Origin: JAAFHB01 sp963675995
Lineage (GTDB): Bacteria > Bacteroidota > Bacteroidia > Bacteroidales > Prolixibacteraceae
Direction: 5' to 3'
Assembly: GCA_963675995.2 (NCBI GenBank)
Contig: CAXXIY010000002.1
Location: 992,001 to 1,056,000, forward strand
Length of the DNA: 64,000 bases
Position 1 is the stretch's first letter. The number at the start of each line of letters is the position of its first letter. The position numbers were made by a program, and so were the translations under genes. Positions 24,074 through 32,516 of this stretch are shown here, in pieces. Below the pieces are notes generated by a model that worked only from the letters and a program-made list of their open reading frames with translations, did not search any database and was not told the origin of the DNA.

Positions 24074-25789
24074 TTACAGTTTGACCGTTGCTGTTATTTT
24101 TTTTGCTTTTAAGGATTCATAATTAAATACGATTTCTCCTTTCCCTTCAATTAAAAACTGGTACTCCGCAACTCCATAACTGGTAATTGAAAGAAACTGA
24201 ATTTCCGGTTTATTCTCCTTATAGGTAACTTTATTTGTTCTTGCATCGCTTATTTTTCCACCTGCCACGACTTTCCCGCCTGTAACTTTTAGCATATCCT
24301 GTGGATACAATTTTGATTTTACGGCGTTAGCAGACATTGTAGGTAATCCTTTTTTATTTTGTAAGCGAACCCTGACTTGATGAAGATCGTTCCCAATCTT
24401 CTTAACATCAAATACCTCCATTGTGATCTCAGGAGTATTTTCTGCTGCGAGCAAAACAACTGAAGCATTCCGGTGTACCAATTCAGGCAGCATAAACGGA
24501 TGTGGAAGGCGTGAACTCATTTTAACCCATCCCCCTATTTCGATTTCACCATAAGTGGGGTGATTAAATTTTTTCCAATCCTTATACAGTTCCCCTTGTA
24601 CGACATGGTCATTAAATTTGAGTTGCTCTCTTGTTACTAAATTATCCTCTGTTTCCTGCAGCGGTTTATTTGCATTTTCGCGGTAAGTCTCCTGTTCACG
24701 CTGAAAGAGTTCACCTACGAATGAGAAGATACCGAAAGAAAAGAACAACTGAGAATCAAAATCACCATAGGTAGGATAAAGATCATAGGATGGTTGATAG
24801 ACATAACCGGGGGTTATTTTTGTAGCTTCCTTGCCAATTACATCATATGCTGCAACATCCGAAGGGTCCATGTAGGTCGATTTCTCGGAGGGAACACGAA
24901 GCCATAAACCTCCATTATTGTGAAAAGCAAATCCAATAATTATATTTGGACGGGCAGTGATAAAATCGTTAATCGCTTTAACTCCTGTTCCGGAGAGTGG
25001 AAAGTTTCCGGCTCCGCTTTGCACATAGGAGGGCATCCAGTTGTATCCCCAGTTGCGGTTTGCATCGAGATATCCTTCACCATCTTCGTTAAGCTTTCCG
25101 TCCTTGTCGTTGTCGATCCCTTCATAACCGAGCAAAGTATATTCCCCTTTCTCGCCGGGTTTAATATGTACAAGTATCCGTTTGTCTTCGGGATCAACCT
25201 TATATGCACCAAACGGATCCTTAATTCTCATTTGAGTAATGCTGCCGTCACCATCCAAATCATCGTATGGATCTTCGTCAAATAGACCATCGCCATCATC
25301 GTCTTTTGGAACCCGAAGTCCCCTGTTGGAACTGGGTGTATTTCCATCGGCAAAAAAATGGTACCTGCCATCCACATTTACTACAGGAATTATATAATGG
25401 ACATTTTTATCCAATACCTTCGTAATTTGATCGTTTTCTCCGTATTTGGTGAGTAGCATATTGGCATAATAGAGACATACCTCGCCAGCCTGAATTTCAT
25501 TTCCATGAATATTCCCATCCAGATAAACTCCCGGTTTGGAGTTTGTATCCCCTGTTTTTGGGTTGTTGATGGTCAGGGCATAAATCTCACGTCCCTCCTC
25601 ACTTTTTCCAACCACTTCGAGCTTTGTGAGTTCAGGATAAGCTTTATGCAAGGCATTTAATGCTTCGGTGACCTCTCCATAATTGTAATATCTGTCGAAT
25701 CGCAGCGGGACTTCAATTTTTCCCTTTTCAGCTGAACGGAGTGTCGGAAGCAAAAGAGAAAGTGTGATTGTAAGTATATATTTTTTCAT
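24074..25789 (-). CDS. M14 family zinc carboxypeptidase, secreted
   Basis: A 571-residue peptidase. A signal peptide (YILTITLSLLLPTLRSAE) is followed by the M14 catalytic domain. Zinc ligands are His95 and Glu98 in NIHGNE and His290 in AFHNNGG. The substrate-binding Asn/Arg pair is in LDANRNW (242-247), and the catalytic Glu360 is in FSFVGELF. An insert of acidic DxDGD loops (DDDGDGLFDEDPYDDLDGDG near 163-182, and DNDKDGKLNEDGE) resembles EF-hand-like calcium sites. It should release C-terminal residues from peptides in the periplasm or outside. It starts 2 bases after the stop of a degenerate paralogue and lies upstream of the glycyl radical enzyme gene, so peptide-derived amino acids may feed that enzyme. 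Confidence 0.9.
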   Translation of the reverse strand: MKKYILTITLSLLLPTLRSAEKGKIEVPLRFDRYYNYGEVTEALNALHKAYPELTKLEVVGKSEEGREIYALTINNPKTGDTNSKPGVYLDGNIHGNEIQAGEVCLYYANMLLTKYGENDQITKVLDKNVHYIIPVVNVDGRYHFFADGNTPSSNRGLRVPKDDDGDGLFDEDPYDDLDGDGSITQMRIKDPFGAYKVDPEDKRILVHIKPGEKGEYTLLGYEGIDNDKDGKLNEDGEGYLDANRNWGYNWMPSYVQSGAGNFPLSGTGVKAINDFITARPNIIIGFAFHNNGGLWLRVPSEKSTYMDPSDVAAYDVIGKEATKITPGYVYQPSYDLYPTYGDFDSQLFFSFGIFSFVGELFQREQETYRENANKPLQETEDNLVTREQLKFNDHVVQGELYKDWKKFNHPTYGEIEIGGWVKMSSRLPHPFMLPELVHRNASVVLLAAENTPEITMEVFDVKKIGNDLHQVRVRLQNKKGLPTMSANAVKSKLYPQDMLKVTGGKVVAGGKISDARTNKVTYKENKPEIQFLSITSYGVAEYQFLIEGKGEIVFNYESLKAKKITATVKL

Positions 25790-25791
25790 GA

Positions 25792-27636
25792 TTATTCTCC
25801 AATTTTGATTTGTTTCACCTTGTTTCCAAAGACCGTTGATTCCAGTTTGACAGAAATTGTAGCCGGCTTTTCCGCTTTGATCAGCCAGGTCAGCTTCTTA
25901 ACCTGGTTGCCACCAATCCTTCCCAAAGGAGTCCGTTTCAATCCTTCCAGCAGATCCGGAACCCCATCCAAAACGACAACAACAGGAGCTGGTTGCTTAT
26001 TTCGTTCGCCCATAGCAGTCGGGTAGGGCAGGTAACCCTGGTTTGAGATATAAACTTCAAGCTTATACACCCCGGCACCCTTTGCCGTGATTTTCTCATC
26101 AGTTACTGAAATTCGTGGTAATTTATTACTCAATTGTAGCAGCCACGGCAATTGAACCTTTAAAAGTGAATCTATCTTTTCCGTTTTTGGTGTCGATTCC
26201 AGATACGGAACAAATCCACCGATTTCAACCTCTCCGAGAGCGGGGTGTTTGAATTTTTGCCAGTTTACGAAACCCTTTCCACCATATTCCTTGTCAGAAT
26301 ATGCCAGAAGAGCTCTATCTCTCTCACTTAAATCAATTGTATCTTTTTTCTCAGTTTTCATAGAAGAGTCAACCTCTTTTTCACTATTTTTTGCCATTTT
26401 TATTTTGGGTACTGAAAATAAATTCATGCTGAATGACGGAACTCCAAGGTGGTAGTATGCCCAGAGTTCAAATGAACCATCCAGTCCATTCGATGGTTCC
26501 AGTGTTTCGATGCTAAAGTGTTGATTTTTTAGATATTTCTTGTAATCTTCGGATAATCTGGTGTAGAATTTCAAGTCGTCTTCCAATGGATTTATAGCCG
26601 CGCCCAGCCCAAAATAGCTGTATACCATAGCAGGGGTAACCTCTACTTGAGATGGCACTATCGTTTTTAATAATTCAATTACCTCCTCCATCGAATAGGA
26701 TCGTGCCGGATCTGCACCAAGTTGATTTACAAGCCTATTGGGGACTTTTATATTTTCTGTATTCACATCCCCTTTTCTTCCACCCTTAGGGGGTATCAGA
26801 CAGAAATTGGAACTCCCAAGCGTATATACCATGGCGATGTTTGGCCTGTCATAAATAAATTTCATGATTCCGTAGACTTCAGGCGTCTGACCGGGCCATA
26901 AGCCTGCCTCCTTACGGTTTTTAGGAAAAAGGTGGGGAAAAGCTATCCCGACGTTTATTCCACCTTCGCCGTCTTCGTTATATTCGCCATCGCCGTCATT
27001 ATCGATCCCCTCACTGTACAATTTATATTCTCCCCGCTCACCTTTCTTAACTTCAGCCGGCACCATTATCCGCGGGTCCTTTTGGGATGCGATAAATGAT
27101 CCTGTTAAATCTTTGACCCTCATTTGGGTAATCCAGCCATCACCGTTTAAATCCTCATAGCCATCTTCATTTACCGATTCATCTACATCATTATTAATCT
27201 GAAAATCGTTTACTTTTCTGCCGTATTTTATTTTAGAGAAGTAACCTTTTGATGCATCGGGATTGGGTAGCGGTAAGATATACCATTTTAAATCTGAGGT
27301 ATATTGAGACGAATCGAGTAACATTTTTATCAGGGAAAGTGCCCCTTCAGTTGATAAAGGGATGTCGCCTTCAAAATTTGCACCTACGAACAGAGCCGGT
27401 ATCCCCTCTTTTTTATTCCCTATTTCAAGAATGGTTACTGGTTCTCCTCCGGGAGAGGTGGCAATGTTATGTAACCTGATCAATCCAGAACTGGCCTGCT
27501 GAAAGTTTTTTAGAATTTGATCTACTTCGCTGTTATTGTGATATTTATTAAAAGTGATTCCGTTTTGGGCTGATAAGGAACCGAACGTCAGGAAAATAAG
27601 TGAAACACAAAAAGCACTAATTAGATTTTTGTACAT
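25792..27636 (-). CDS. M14 pseudo-peptidase, catalytic residues lost
   Basis: A 614-residue secreted protein homologous to the adjacent M14 carboxypeptidase. The same calcium-loop insert is kept (EDGYEDLNGDGWITQMRVKD and GIDNDGDGEYNEDGE), as is the C-terminal beta-domain (KFKHPALGEVEIGGFVPY). The active-site elements are gone. NIHGNE is replaced by NFEGD, the DANRNW motif by INVGIAF, the third zinc ligand His by Gly/Ser in YTLGSSN, and the catalytic Glu by Asn in FSMNLF. A signal peptide is present from MYKNLISAF, the chosen start. It probably binds peptides or regulates its neighbour rather than cutting. The reading frame is intact, so this is a maintained non-enzymatic protein, not a decayed gene. 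Confidence 0.8.
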   Translation of the reverse strand: MYKNLISAFCVSLIFLTFGSLSAQNGITFNKYHNNSEVDQILKNFQQASSGLIRLHNIATSPGGEPVTILEIGNKKEGIPALFVGANFEGDIPLSTEGALSLIKMLLDSSQYTSDLKWYILPLPNPDASKGYFSKIKYGRKVNDFQINNDVDESVNEDGYEDLNGDGWITQMRVKDLTGSFIASQKDPRIMVPAEVKKGERGEYKLYSEGIDNDGDGEYNEDGEGGINVGIAFPHLFPKNRKEAGLWPGQTPEVYGIMKFIYDRPNIAMVYTLGSSNFCLIPPKGGRKGDVNTENIKVPNRLVNQLGADPARSYSMEEVIELLKTIVPSQVEVTPAMVYSYFGLGAAINPLEDDLKFYTRLSEDYKKYLKNQHFSIETLEPSNGLDGSFELWAYYHLGVPSFSMNLFSVPKIKMAKNSEKEVDSSMKTEKKDTIDLSERDRALLAYSDKEYGGKGFVNWQKFKHPALGEVEIGGFVPYLESTPKTEKIDSLLKVQLPWLLQLSNKLPRISVTDEKITAKGAGVYKLEVYISNQGYLPYPTAMGERNKQPAPVVVVLDGVPDLLEGLKRTPLGRIGGNQVKKLTWLIKAEKPATISVKLESTVFGNKVKQIKIGE

Positions 27637-27678
27637 ATTGATAGTTTTGCATGTGAGGAATTTGCGCAAAAATACCTT

Positions 27679-29175
27679 TTATTTGGTAAACAGGAAAAGC
27701 ATTTTATCAACATAAATATCCTGGAAATTGGGGTCCCCTTCGAGATTAATATGTCTTGTTTTTGCCAATATATCATTCTGAACATAATTGTCGGCGAAAA
27801 GAAACATTTTTGCACCTATCAGTGCGGTATTACCCATTTTGTGAATTTTATGTGGCAGTACTTCAATCATTCCGGTCTCAACAACATGATCAATATTGAT
27901 GTAACTGCCAAATCCACCAGCAATATAGATCTCTTTAATATCAGAAAGTCCGATTGAAAGCTGATTGGCAAGAATGGTCAGACCGGCAGCAATAGCAGCC
28001 TTTGCCAGCTGAAATTCGTTGATGTCTTTTTGGGAAAGAACCACTTTCCCGGAAATAGAAATGTGCGGTTCTCCCGAATTGATTTCTCCGAACATCCCAA
28101 TCTGATCGAGTTCCCTAAGAATGGCTACGGCATCGATCAGCGCGCTTCCACAGATTCCTTTTGGAGTGGTATTCCCAATTACGCTGGCAACTAACTTGTT
28201 GTCAGACAGGCTTAATGAAGAAATGGCGCCAGTGACTGCTCTCATCCCCATCGAGATGTTGGATCCCTCAAAGGCCGGACCTGCCGCGGTTGAAGCACAA
28301 ACAATCTGATGCTGATTACCCACTACTATTTCACCATTGGTCCCCAGATCAATTAATGCGGTATAGAACTCTTTTTCGTACAGCCCCGTTGCTGCAATCC
28401 CTGCAAGAATGTCGCTTCCAACAAAACTTCCGATGGACGGGAAAAACTGTACCTTTTCGATTACCTTAAAATTCCACCCCAATTCTTCGGGTTCGAAAAT
28501 TTTTAATCCCAGATTGTCAGTATGAAAAGGGTATGCTGAAAGCGAAGTTACATCGCAGTTACTGAAGATCAGTTGCATGGTTGTATTTCCGACCAGCACC
28601 ACTTTTTGTAAAATCACATCGTGCTTCTTCAACATCAGCCGGATCATGGTTCCTATTGCGGATCGTATGAGTTGCACCATTTCACTGCCATTTCCATCTA
28701 TCCAGGCCTGAATTCTGGAGATCAGATCTGCTCCAAATTTGACCTGTGGATTCAACATCGTTTCAACTGCCATAACTTTGGCTGAGGTTAAATCAATCAG
28801 CTGAGCCACGAGTGTTGTGGTACCCAGATCGACAGCGATTCCATATCCTGTTTCAGGAGTGAATTCGAATTCAGATTCGTCAGCAAGGATCAGATGATTA
28901 AACTGTTCAATCTCAAGAATAATATCACTTGTGCAATGGCTAAAACAGGCAAGTCTCCAATCTGAACCTAGCCCCAATTGTTCAATTTTTTGCTGGTGTA
29001 CCGGTGTTTTTAATATTTCACCATCCAAAAGCCTGACCCTGCACTTACCACAGGTTCCTTTTCCTCCGCACGGAAACTCGATCCCAAATTCATGCAACAC
29101 GTCAATTAGTGGGGTCTGGTCATTAACTTGTACCTCTTTTCCAAGGGGATGCAGGGAGATGGTGTGCTTTTTCAT
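27679..29175 (-). CDS. RACo-type reductive activator of corrinoid proteins (ASKHA/DUF4445)
   Basis: A 498-residue protein. An N-terminal plant-type [2Fe-2S] ferredoxin domain has cysteines 36, 42, 45 and 77 in FPCGGKGTCGKC and LACFSH. A linker leads to a DUF4445 ASKHA ATPase domain with GIAVDLGTTTLVAQLID (phosphate 1), VLVGNTTMQ, ALIDLGTNGEI (phosphate 2) and IYIAGGFGSYI (adenosine). RACo proteins use ATP to push electrons onto Co(II) and restore Co(I) in corrinoid methyltransferases after accidental oxidation. That role fits the MtaB/MtaC-like genes directly upstream in the operon. Start at MKKHTISL was chosen because the ferredoxin fold begins there; 14 extra upstream codons are possible. 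Confidence 0.9.
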   Translation of the reverse strand: MKKHTISLHPLGKEVQVNDQTPLIDVLHEFGIEFPCGGKGTCGKCRVRLLDGEILKTPVHQQKIEQLGLGSDWRLACFSHCTSDIILEIEQFNHLILADESEFEFTPETGYGIAVDLGTTTLVAQLIDLTSAKVMAVETMLNPQVKFGADLISRIQAWIDGNGSEMVQLIRSAIGTMIRLMLKKHDVILQKVVLVGNTTMQLIFSNCDVTSLSAYPFHTDNLGLKIFEPEELGWNFKVIEKVQFFPSIGSFVGSDILAGIAATGLYEKEFYTALIDLGTNGEIVVGNQHQIVCASTAAGPAFEGSNISMGMRAVTGAISSLSLSDNKLVASVIGNTTPKGICGSALIDAVAILRELDQIGMFGEINSGEPHISISGKVVLSQKDINEFQLAKAAIAAGLTILANQLSIGLSDIKEIYIAGGFGSYINIDHVVETGMIEVLPHKIHKMGNTALIGAKMFLFADNYVQNDILAKTRHINLEGDPNFQDIYVDKMLFLFTK

Positions 29176-29308
29176 CTGTAAATAATTTTTCGAATTTCCG
29201 TTGTCTGAATTTTCCACAATCTCGTTCCGGATATTCGGATTAAGGTTGCAGTGAACGCAAAGAAATGAAATATTCAGAAAGATTTGGATGCCTGATTCAG
29301 AATTTATT

Positions 29309-30253
29309 TTAAGTTTTGCAAATCACTGTACTCATGATCTGCTCATTCAAATTCATGTTTATACCGGATGGTGACTTTTCTGAGATAATGATCACCTCAC
29401 TCTTTGTTTTTGCCTGACAAACTTCAAAATTTGAACCCGACAAGGTATGGTTAAATAGGTTCCACCCATTGGAAGTTCGAATATGTCCTTTTGCCCTGAT
29501 AATACTCGGATGATTGGAAAACAGGGTGATCAGCTTTTCAGAATCGAAAACGACATTGTTCTCATACAGATAGACTTCCTGATGATAATTGTTATCGGAT
29601 AACTTGGGATCCAATAAGGTTATCAACCTGAATTTATCGAATTGTTTTTCCGGTTGTCCGTTCATTTCCAGTATCCAGGGTAAGAGGGAAGGTTCTGATG
29701 TCCTCAGGCAGGTTTGTTTATCAGGGAAGTTCGAGTTAAACAGTTTTACCAGACGATCTTCGGTTGCTTTCCCGTCGAGCAGATCACATTTTGTAAAAAT
29801 GATGATATCGGCTTTTGCGATCTGGGCCCGGAAAATCGGAAGAAACTGAAGCCGGGGATTCTCGATCATGGTAATGTCCACGAGGCAAATCACCGGCATC
29901 AGCATCAGATTGTCACTAGCTGTTACAATTTCAGAAACAAAGTCAATGCCACCCAGTCCGCTGGGTTCAATCAGTATTCTCGAAAAATTTCCAGAGCTAA
30001 TTATTTTCTCAAGATTTTCCTGGAAATATCCTTTTGCAGAACAACAAATACATCCCCCTGAGATATCAAAAACGGTTCCGGTATTGGAAGTGGTGGAGCG
30101 CAGTGTCTGACTGTCGACTGAAATTTTTCCGAATTCATTGATGATCACAGCCCACTCCTCATTTGTCGTCTTTTGATTAAAGAGTTTAATGATGGCCGTT
30201 GTTTTTCCGCTTCCCAGAAATCCTGAAATAATATTTACCGGAATATGCTCCAT
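29309..30253 (-). CDS. CobW/G3E family GTP-binding protein
   Basis: A 314-residue G3E GTPase. Walker A GFLGSGKTT spans residues 11-19, the metal-binding CXCC motif lies in GGCICCS (C68, C70, C71), and the family LIEPSGLGG and FTKCD (guanine-binding-like) segments follow. CobW-type proteins deliver zinc, cobalt or other metals using GTP. Its start abuts the MtaB stop with no gap, so the two are translationally coupled. MtaB needs a catalytic zinc and MtaC a cobalt cofactor, so this could be a dedicated metallochaperone; that is inference. It lies in the cytoplasm. Confidence 0.85.
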   Translation of the reverse strand: MEHIPVNIISGFLGSGKTTAIIKLFNQKTTNEEWAVIINEFGKISVDSQTLRSTTSNTGTVFDISGGCICCSAKGYFQENLEKIISSGNFSRILIEPSGLGGIDFVSEIVTASDNLMLMPVICLVDITMIENPRLQFLPIFRAQIAKADIIIFTKCDLLDGKATEDRLVKLFNSNFPDKQTCLRTSEPSLLPWILEMNGQPEKQFDKFRLITLLDPKLSDNNYHQEVYLYENNVVFDSEKLITLFSNHPSIIRAKGHIRTSNGWNLFNHTLSGSNFEVCQAKTKSEVIIISEKSPSGINMNLNEQIMSTVICKT

Positions 30254-31630
30254 TTATAGTCCGTACTCTGCGGGAATGAATTTACTCTGATCAATAAGAG
30301 GCAGCATCATAGCGATAAAGTCGCTTTCATTATCGGGGATACTATTCAGATCGTCGCGCATGATAGGAAGATAACTGGTTTCCAGAACGGGCAGTCTCAT
30401 TTTTCCCGATTGTAGTGCCTCTTCGATAATATCAATAGCGGCAAGCGCCCCGTATTTTGCGTTGGCTACGTAAGAATCTCCTTTAGTAAGTTCTTTGGAG
30501 ATCCTGATCACATTTTCGGGTGAAAGAATCAATGCCTGTGGATCGGTATAAACATCCGATGCCACCAGCAATTGTTGCAGTATCTGGCAGTGCATTTTCC
30601 CGGCTTGTATCGCTTCGTTCATCAGTCGGGAATCATATTCCAGTTGTTCCAGATAGGCTGTCGGTGCCATGCCCGATAACAGCTTTATATTTTGGACAGA
30701 TTCGTTACTCCATAGATCAGTACAGGCAGAGGCGATATTTCCCAATGGGCTCAGATGGGCACATGCGGCAGTTTTCCCCTCCATGGAGATGGGGATTCCT
30801 GTAATTGCCTTGAGGAATGGACCTTCATATCCACAATCTTTATCAGGACCAACAGCTCCCTGCTCCATTGCAACAATGGATCTGACCACCGAAATCACAC
30901 GGACCATAGTGGCAAACACTTTGGGGATATATTTCTTTTCGGCCAGAACCATCGCTGTATTTGCAAATCCGCAGGCAGAGTCTCCGGCTGCAATTTTACC
31001 ATGTTTGTTCGCGACCCTAACTATTTTCTCCCAAAGGAATTGCATATCCCGGACGCCCAATACGGCAAGCGCAAAAACCATCCCCTTCAAATCGCACATC
31101 ATCAACGCCTCATCCGATACCTCCTTGCCACCAGTACTTTCAATAGACAAGAGGTCGCCCCCCGCAATCATTCCACGCTCGAAGAGTTCAAACATGGGTT
31201 CGAGAAACTGTGAAGTGCGTTGATTGGCAGGTCTTTCAAATTCACGCAAATCATTGGGTGTTAAACGAATTTCTGACTTGAGCCCGAATTTTTGATAATA
31301 ATTCTCACAAATATCATTCATGATTTTCACGATCTCCACTCCGATAGATGGTGTTTTTGTCATCTCCAACAGCGTTTCAAACTCGAGGACCACCCCTTTT
31401 GAGTTGAGGTGAACTGCGTGTTCCAGAGCCCCTTCTGCGATTTCACGGTAGTGCTCATATACTTGTTTCAACGTATTGTCATTGATACTCATGATCGGAA
31501 GGGTGAAATTCAGTTCTGCATAAACCTGGCCTCCGCCGATTTCGAGTCCACGACGTGTTTTGACCGGTTTGGGAGCATTCCCAAATATAAGTTCCTCCGG
31601 ATTGTTGATGATTAAGCTTTTATATTTCAT
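30254..31630 (-). CDS. mtaB: Methanol:corrinoid methyltransferase (MtaB-like)
   Basis: A 458-residue protein close to the usual 460 of MtaB. The family zinc site is visible: Glu164 in LSIESTGG and Cys220 in GDSACGF, matching the numbering known for the Methanosarcina enzyme, and Cys266 in KDCGYEG. The ends RRGLEIGGGQVYAELNF and FIPAEYGL are also family-like. MtaB activates methanol with zinc and moves its methyl group to Co(I) of the corrinoid protein. Partners in the same operon are a corrinoid protein (80 bases upstream), a CobW GTPase (no gap) and a RACo activator. No MtaA-type or methyl-H4folate methyltransferase follows, so the methyl acceptor is not known. A close relative acting on another methyl donor cannot be excluded. 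Confidence 0.88.
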   Translation of the reverse strand: MKYKSLIINNPEELIFGNAPKPVKTRRGLEIGGGQVYAELNFTLPIMSINDNTLKQVYEHYREIAEGALEHAVHLNSKGVVLEFETLLEMTKTPSIGVEIVKIMNDICENYYQKFGLKSEIRLTPNDLREFERPANQRTSQFLEPMFELFERGMIAGGDLLSIESTGGKEVSDEALMMCDLKGMVFALAVLGVRDMQFLWEKIVRVANKHGKIAAGDSACGFANTAMVLAEKKYIPKVFATMVRVISVVRSIVAMEQGAVGPDKDCGYEGPFLKAITGIPISMEGKTAACAHLSPLGNIASACTDLWSNESVQNIKLLSGMAPTAYLEQLEYDSRLMNEAIQAGKMHCQILQQLLVASDVYTDPQALILSPENVIRISKELTKGDSYVANAKYGALAAIDIIEEALQSGKMRLPVLETSYLPIMRDDLNSIPDNESDFIAMMLPLIDQSKFIPAEYGL

Positions 31631-31710
31631 TTGTAAATAATTTGTTTTTTAATTCTTGTGGTTCGCATCCGGAAAATTAAATAGAGGATGTCCCGCAAAA
31701 TTTGCGTTAT

Positions 31711-32379
31711 TTATGATGCAATTTTGTTCAGATATTCAACTGCTTGTTGGGGATCCGGAGCGTAAAAATCGGCGCCTATTTTTTGACAAAATTCATCATT
31801 TACCGGCGCTCCACCGATCAGTATTTTGGTATCAGGTAATTGCTCCCTGATCGTGGCAACAATTTCACCCATATTTACTATTGTGGTTGTCAAAAGAGCT
31901 GATAAACCGATAACTGCACCCGGATGATTTTTCAAGGCCTCAATAAAACGGTCTGAACCGACATCGACACCTAAATCGACAATCGACCAGCCGCCACCTT
32001 CGATCATCATCGAAACAAGGTTTTTACCGATGTCGTGCAAATCACCTTTCACCGTTCCGATAATGAAGGTCCCCTTTGTTTTAATAGCGCCTGATGCAAA
32101 AAAAGGTTTCAGTTGAAACATGGAAGCACCCATTGCCCTGGCCGACATTAGCATCTGGGGAACAAATATTTTGCACTCCGCAAATTTTTTCCCCACTTTT
32201 TCCATTGCCGGAATTAAAGCTTCCTCCAGTATATTCTGAGGTTTGATCCCTTCTTCAATGGCGCTGATGGTTAACTCATGTGCACCATCCTGGTCTTTGA
32301 GCTGAGGAGGGTAGGGCGATTTCTTATCCACTTTTCCAAATTCTACCGCTTCAAGCAATTTTTCAAGTAATTTTTCCAT
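31711..32379 (-). CDS. mtaC: Corrinoid protein of a methyltransferase system (MtaC/MtbC-like)
   Basis: A 222-residue protein. A four-helix cap domain (about 1-95, EEALIPAMEKVGKKF and VPQMLMSARAM) is followed by a Rossmann B12 domain. The cobalt-ligand motif is GDLHDIGKN (His115), with later cofactor motifs GLSALLTTT and ILIGGAPVN. In such systems the cobalt takes the methyl group from the substrate methyltransferase and hands it to a second one. It is the first gene of the operon, upstream of the MtaB-like gene and divergent from an AraC regulator. No B12 riboswitch was recognised in the 137-base divergent promoter. Confidence 0.9.
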   Translation of the reverse strand: MEKLLEKLLEAVEFGKVDKKSPYPPQLKDQDGAHELTISAIEEGIKPQNILEEALIPAMEKVGKKFAECKIFVPQMLMSARAMGASMFQLKPFFASGAIKTKGTFIIGTVKGDLHDIGKNLVSMMIEGGGWSIVDLGVDVGSDRFIEALKNHPGAVIGLSALLTTTIVNMGEIVATIREQLPDTKILIGGAPVNDEFCQKIGADFYAPDPQQAVEYLNKIAS

Positions 32380-32516
32380 AGTTTATTTATATGTAATTCT
32401 TAGTTTAAATCGCTACTACAAAAGTATCCGCCGCTATCGCCTTAATCCACATCAATTTTTACTACTTTCGATGCGATATTCACTTTTTGTCTAGTTTAGG
32501 TACAATTATAACCATT

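Noticed and set aside
25792..27636. Calling the degenerate M14 gene a pseudogene
   Set aside because: The reading frame is complete, with signal peptide and conserved accessory domains; only the catalytic residues are replaced, so it is kept as a protein-coding gene.
30669..31223. Long plus-strand open frame (184 codons) inside the MtaB-like gene
   Set aside because: It is antisense to a clear, conserved gene, shows no family pattern and is explained by codon bias of the real gene.
32380..32516. Possible B12 riboswitch before the corrinoid protein gene
   Set aside because: The gap is only 137 bases and no B12-box-like sequence or extended stem structure was recognised.
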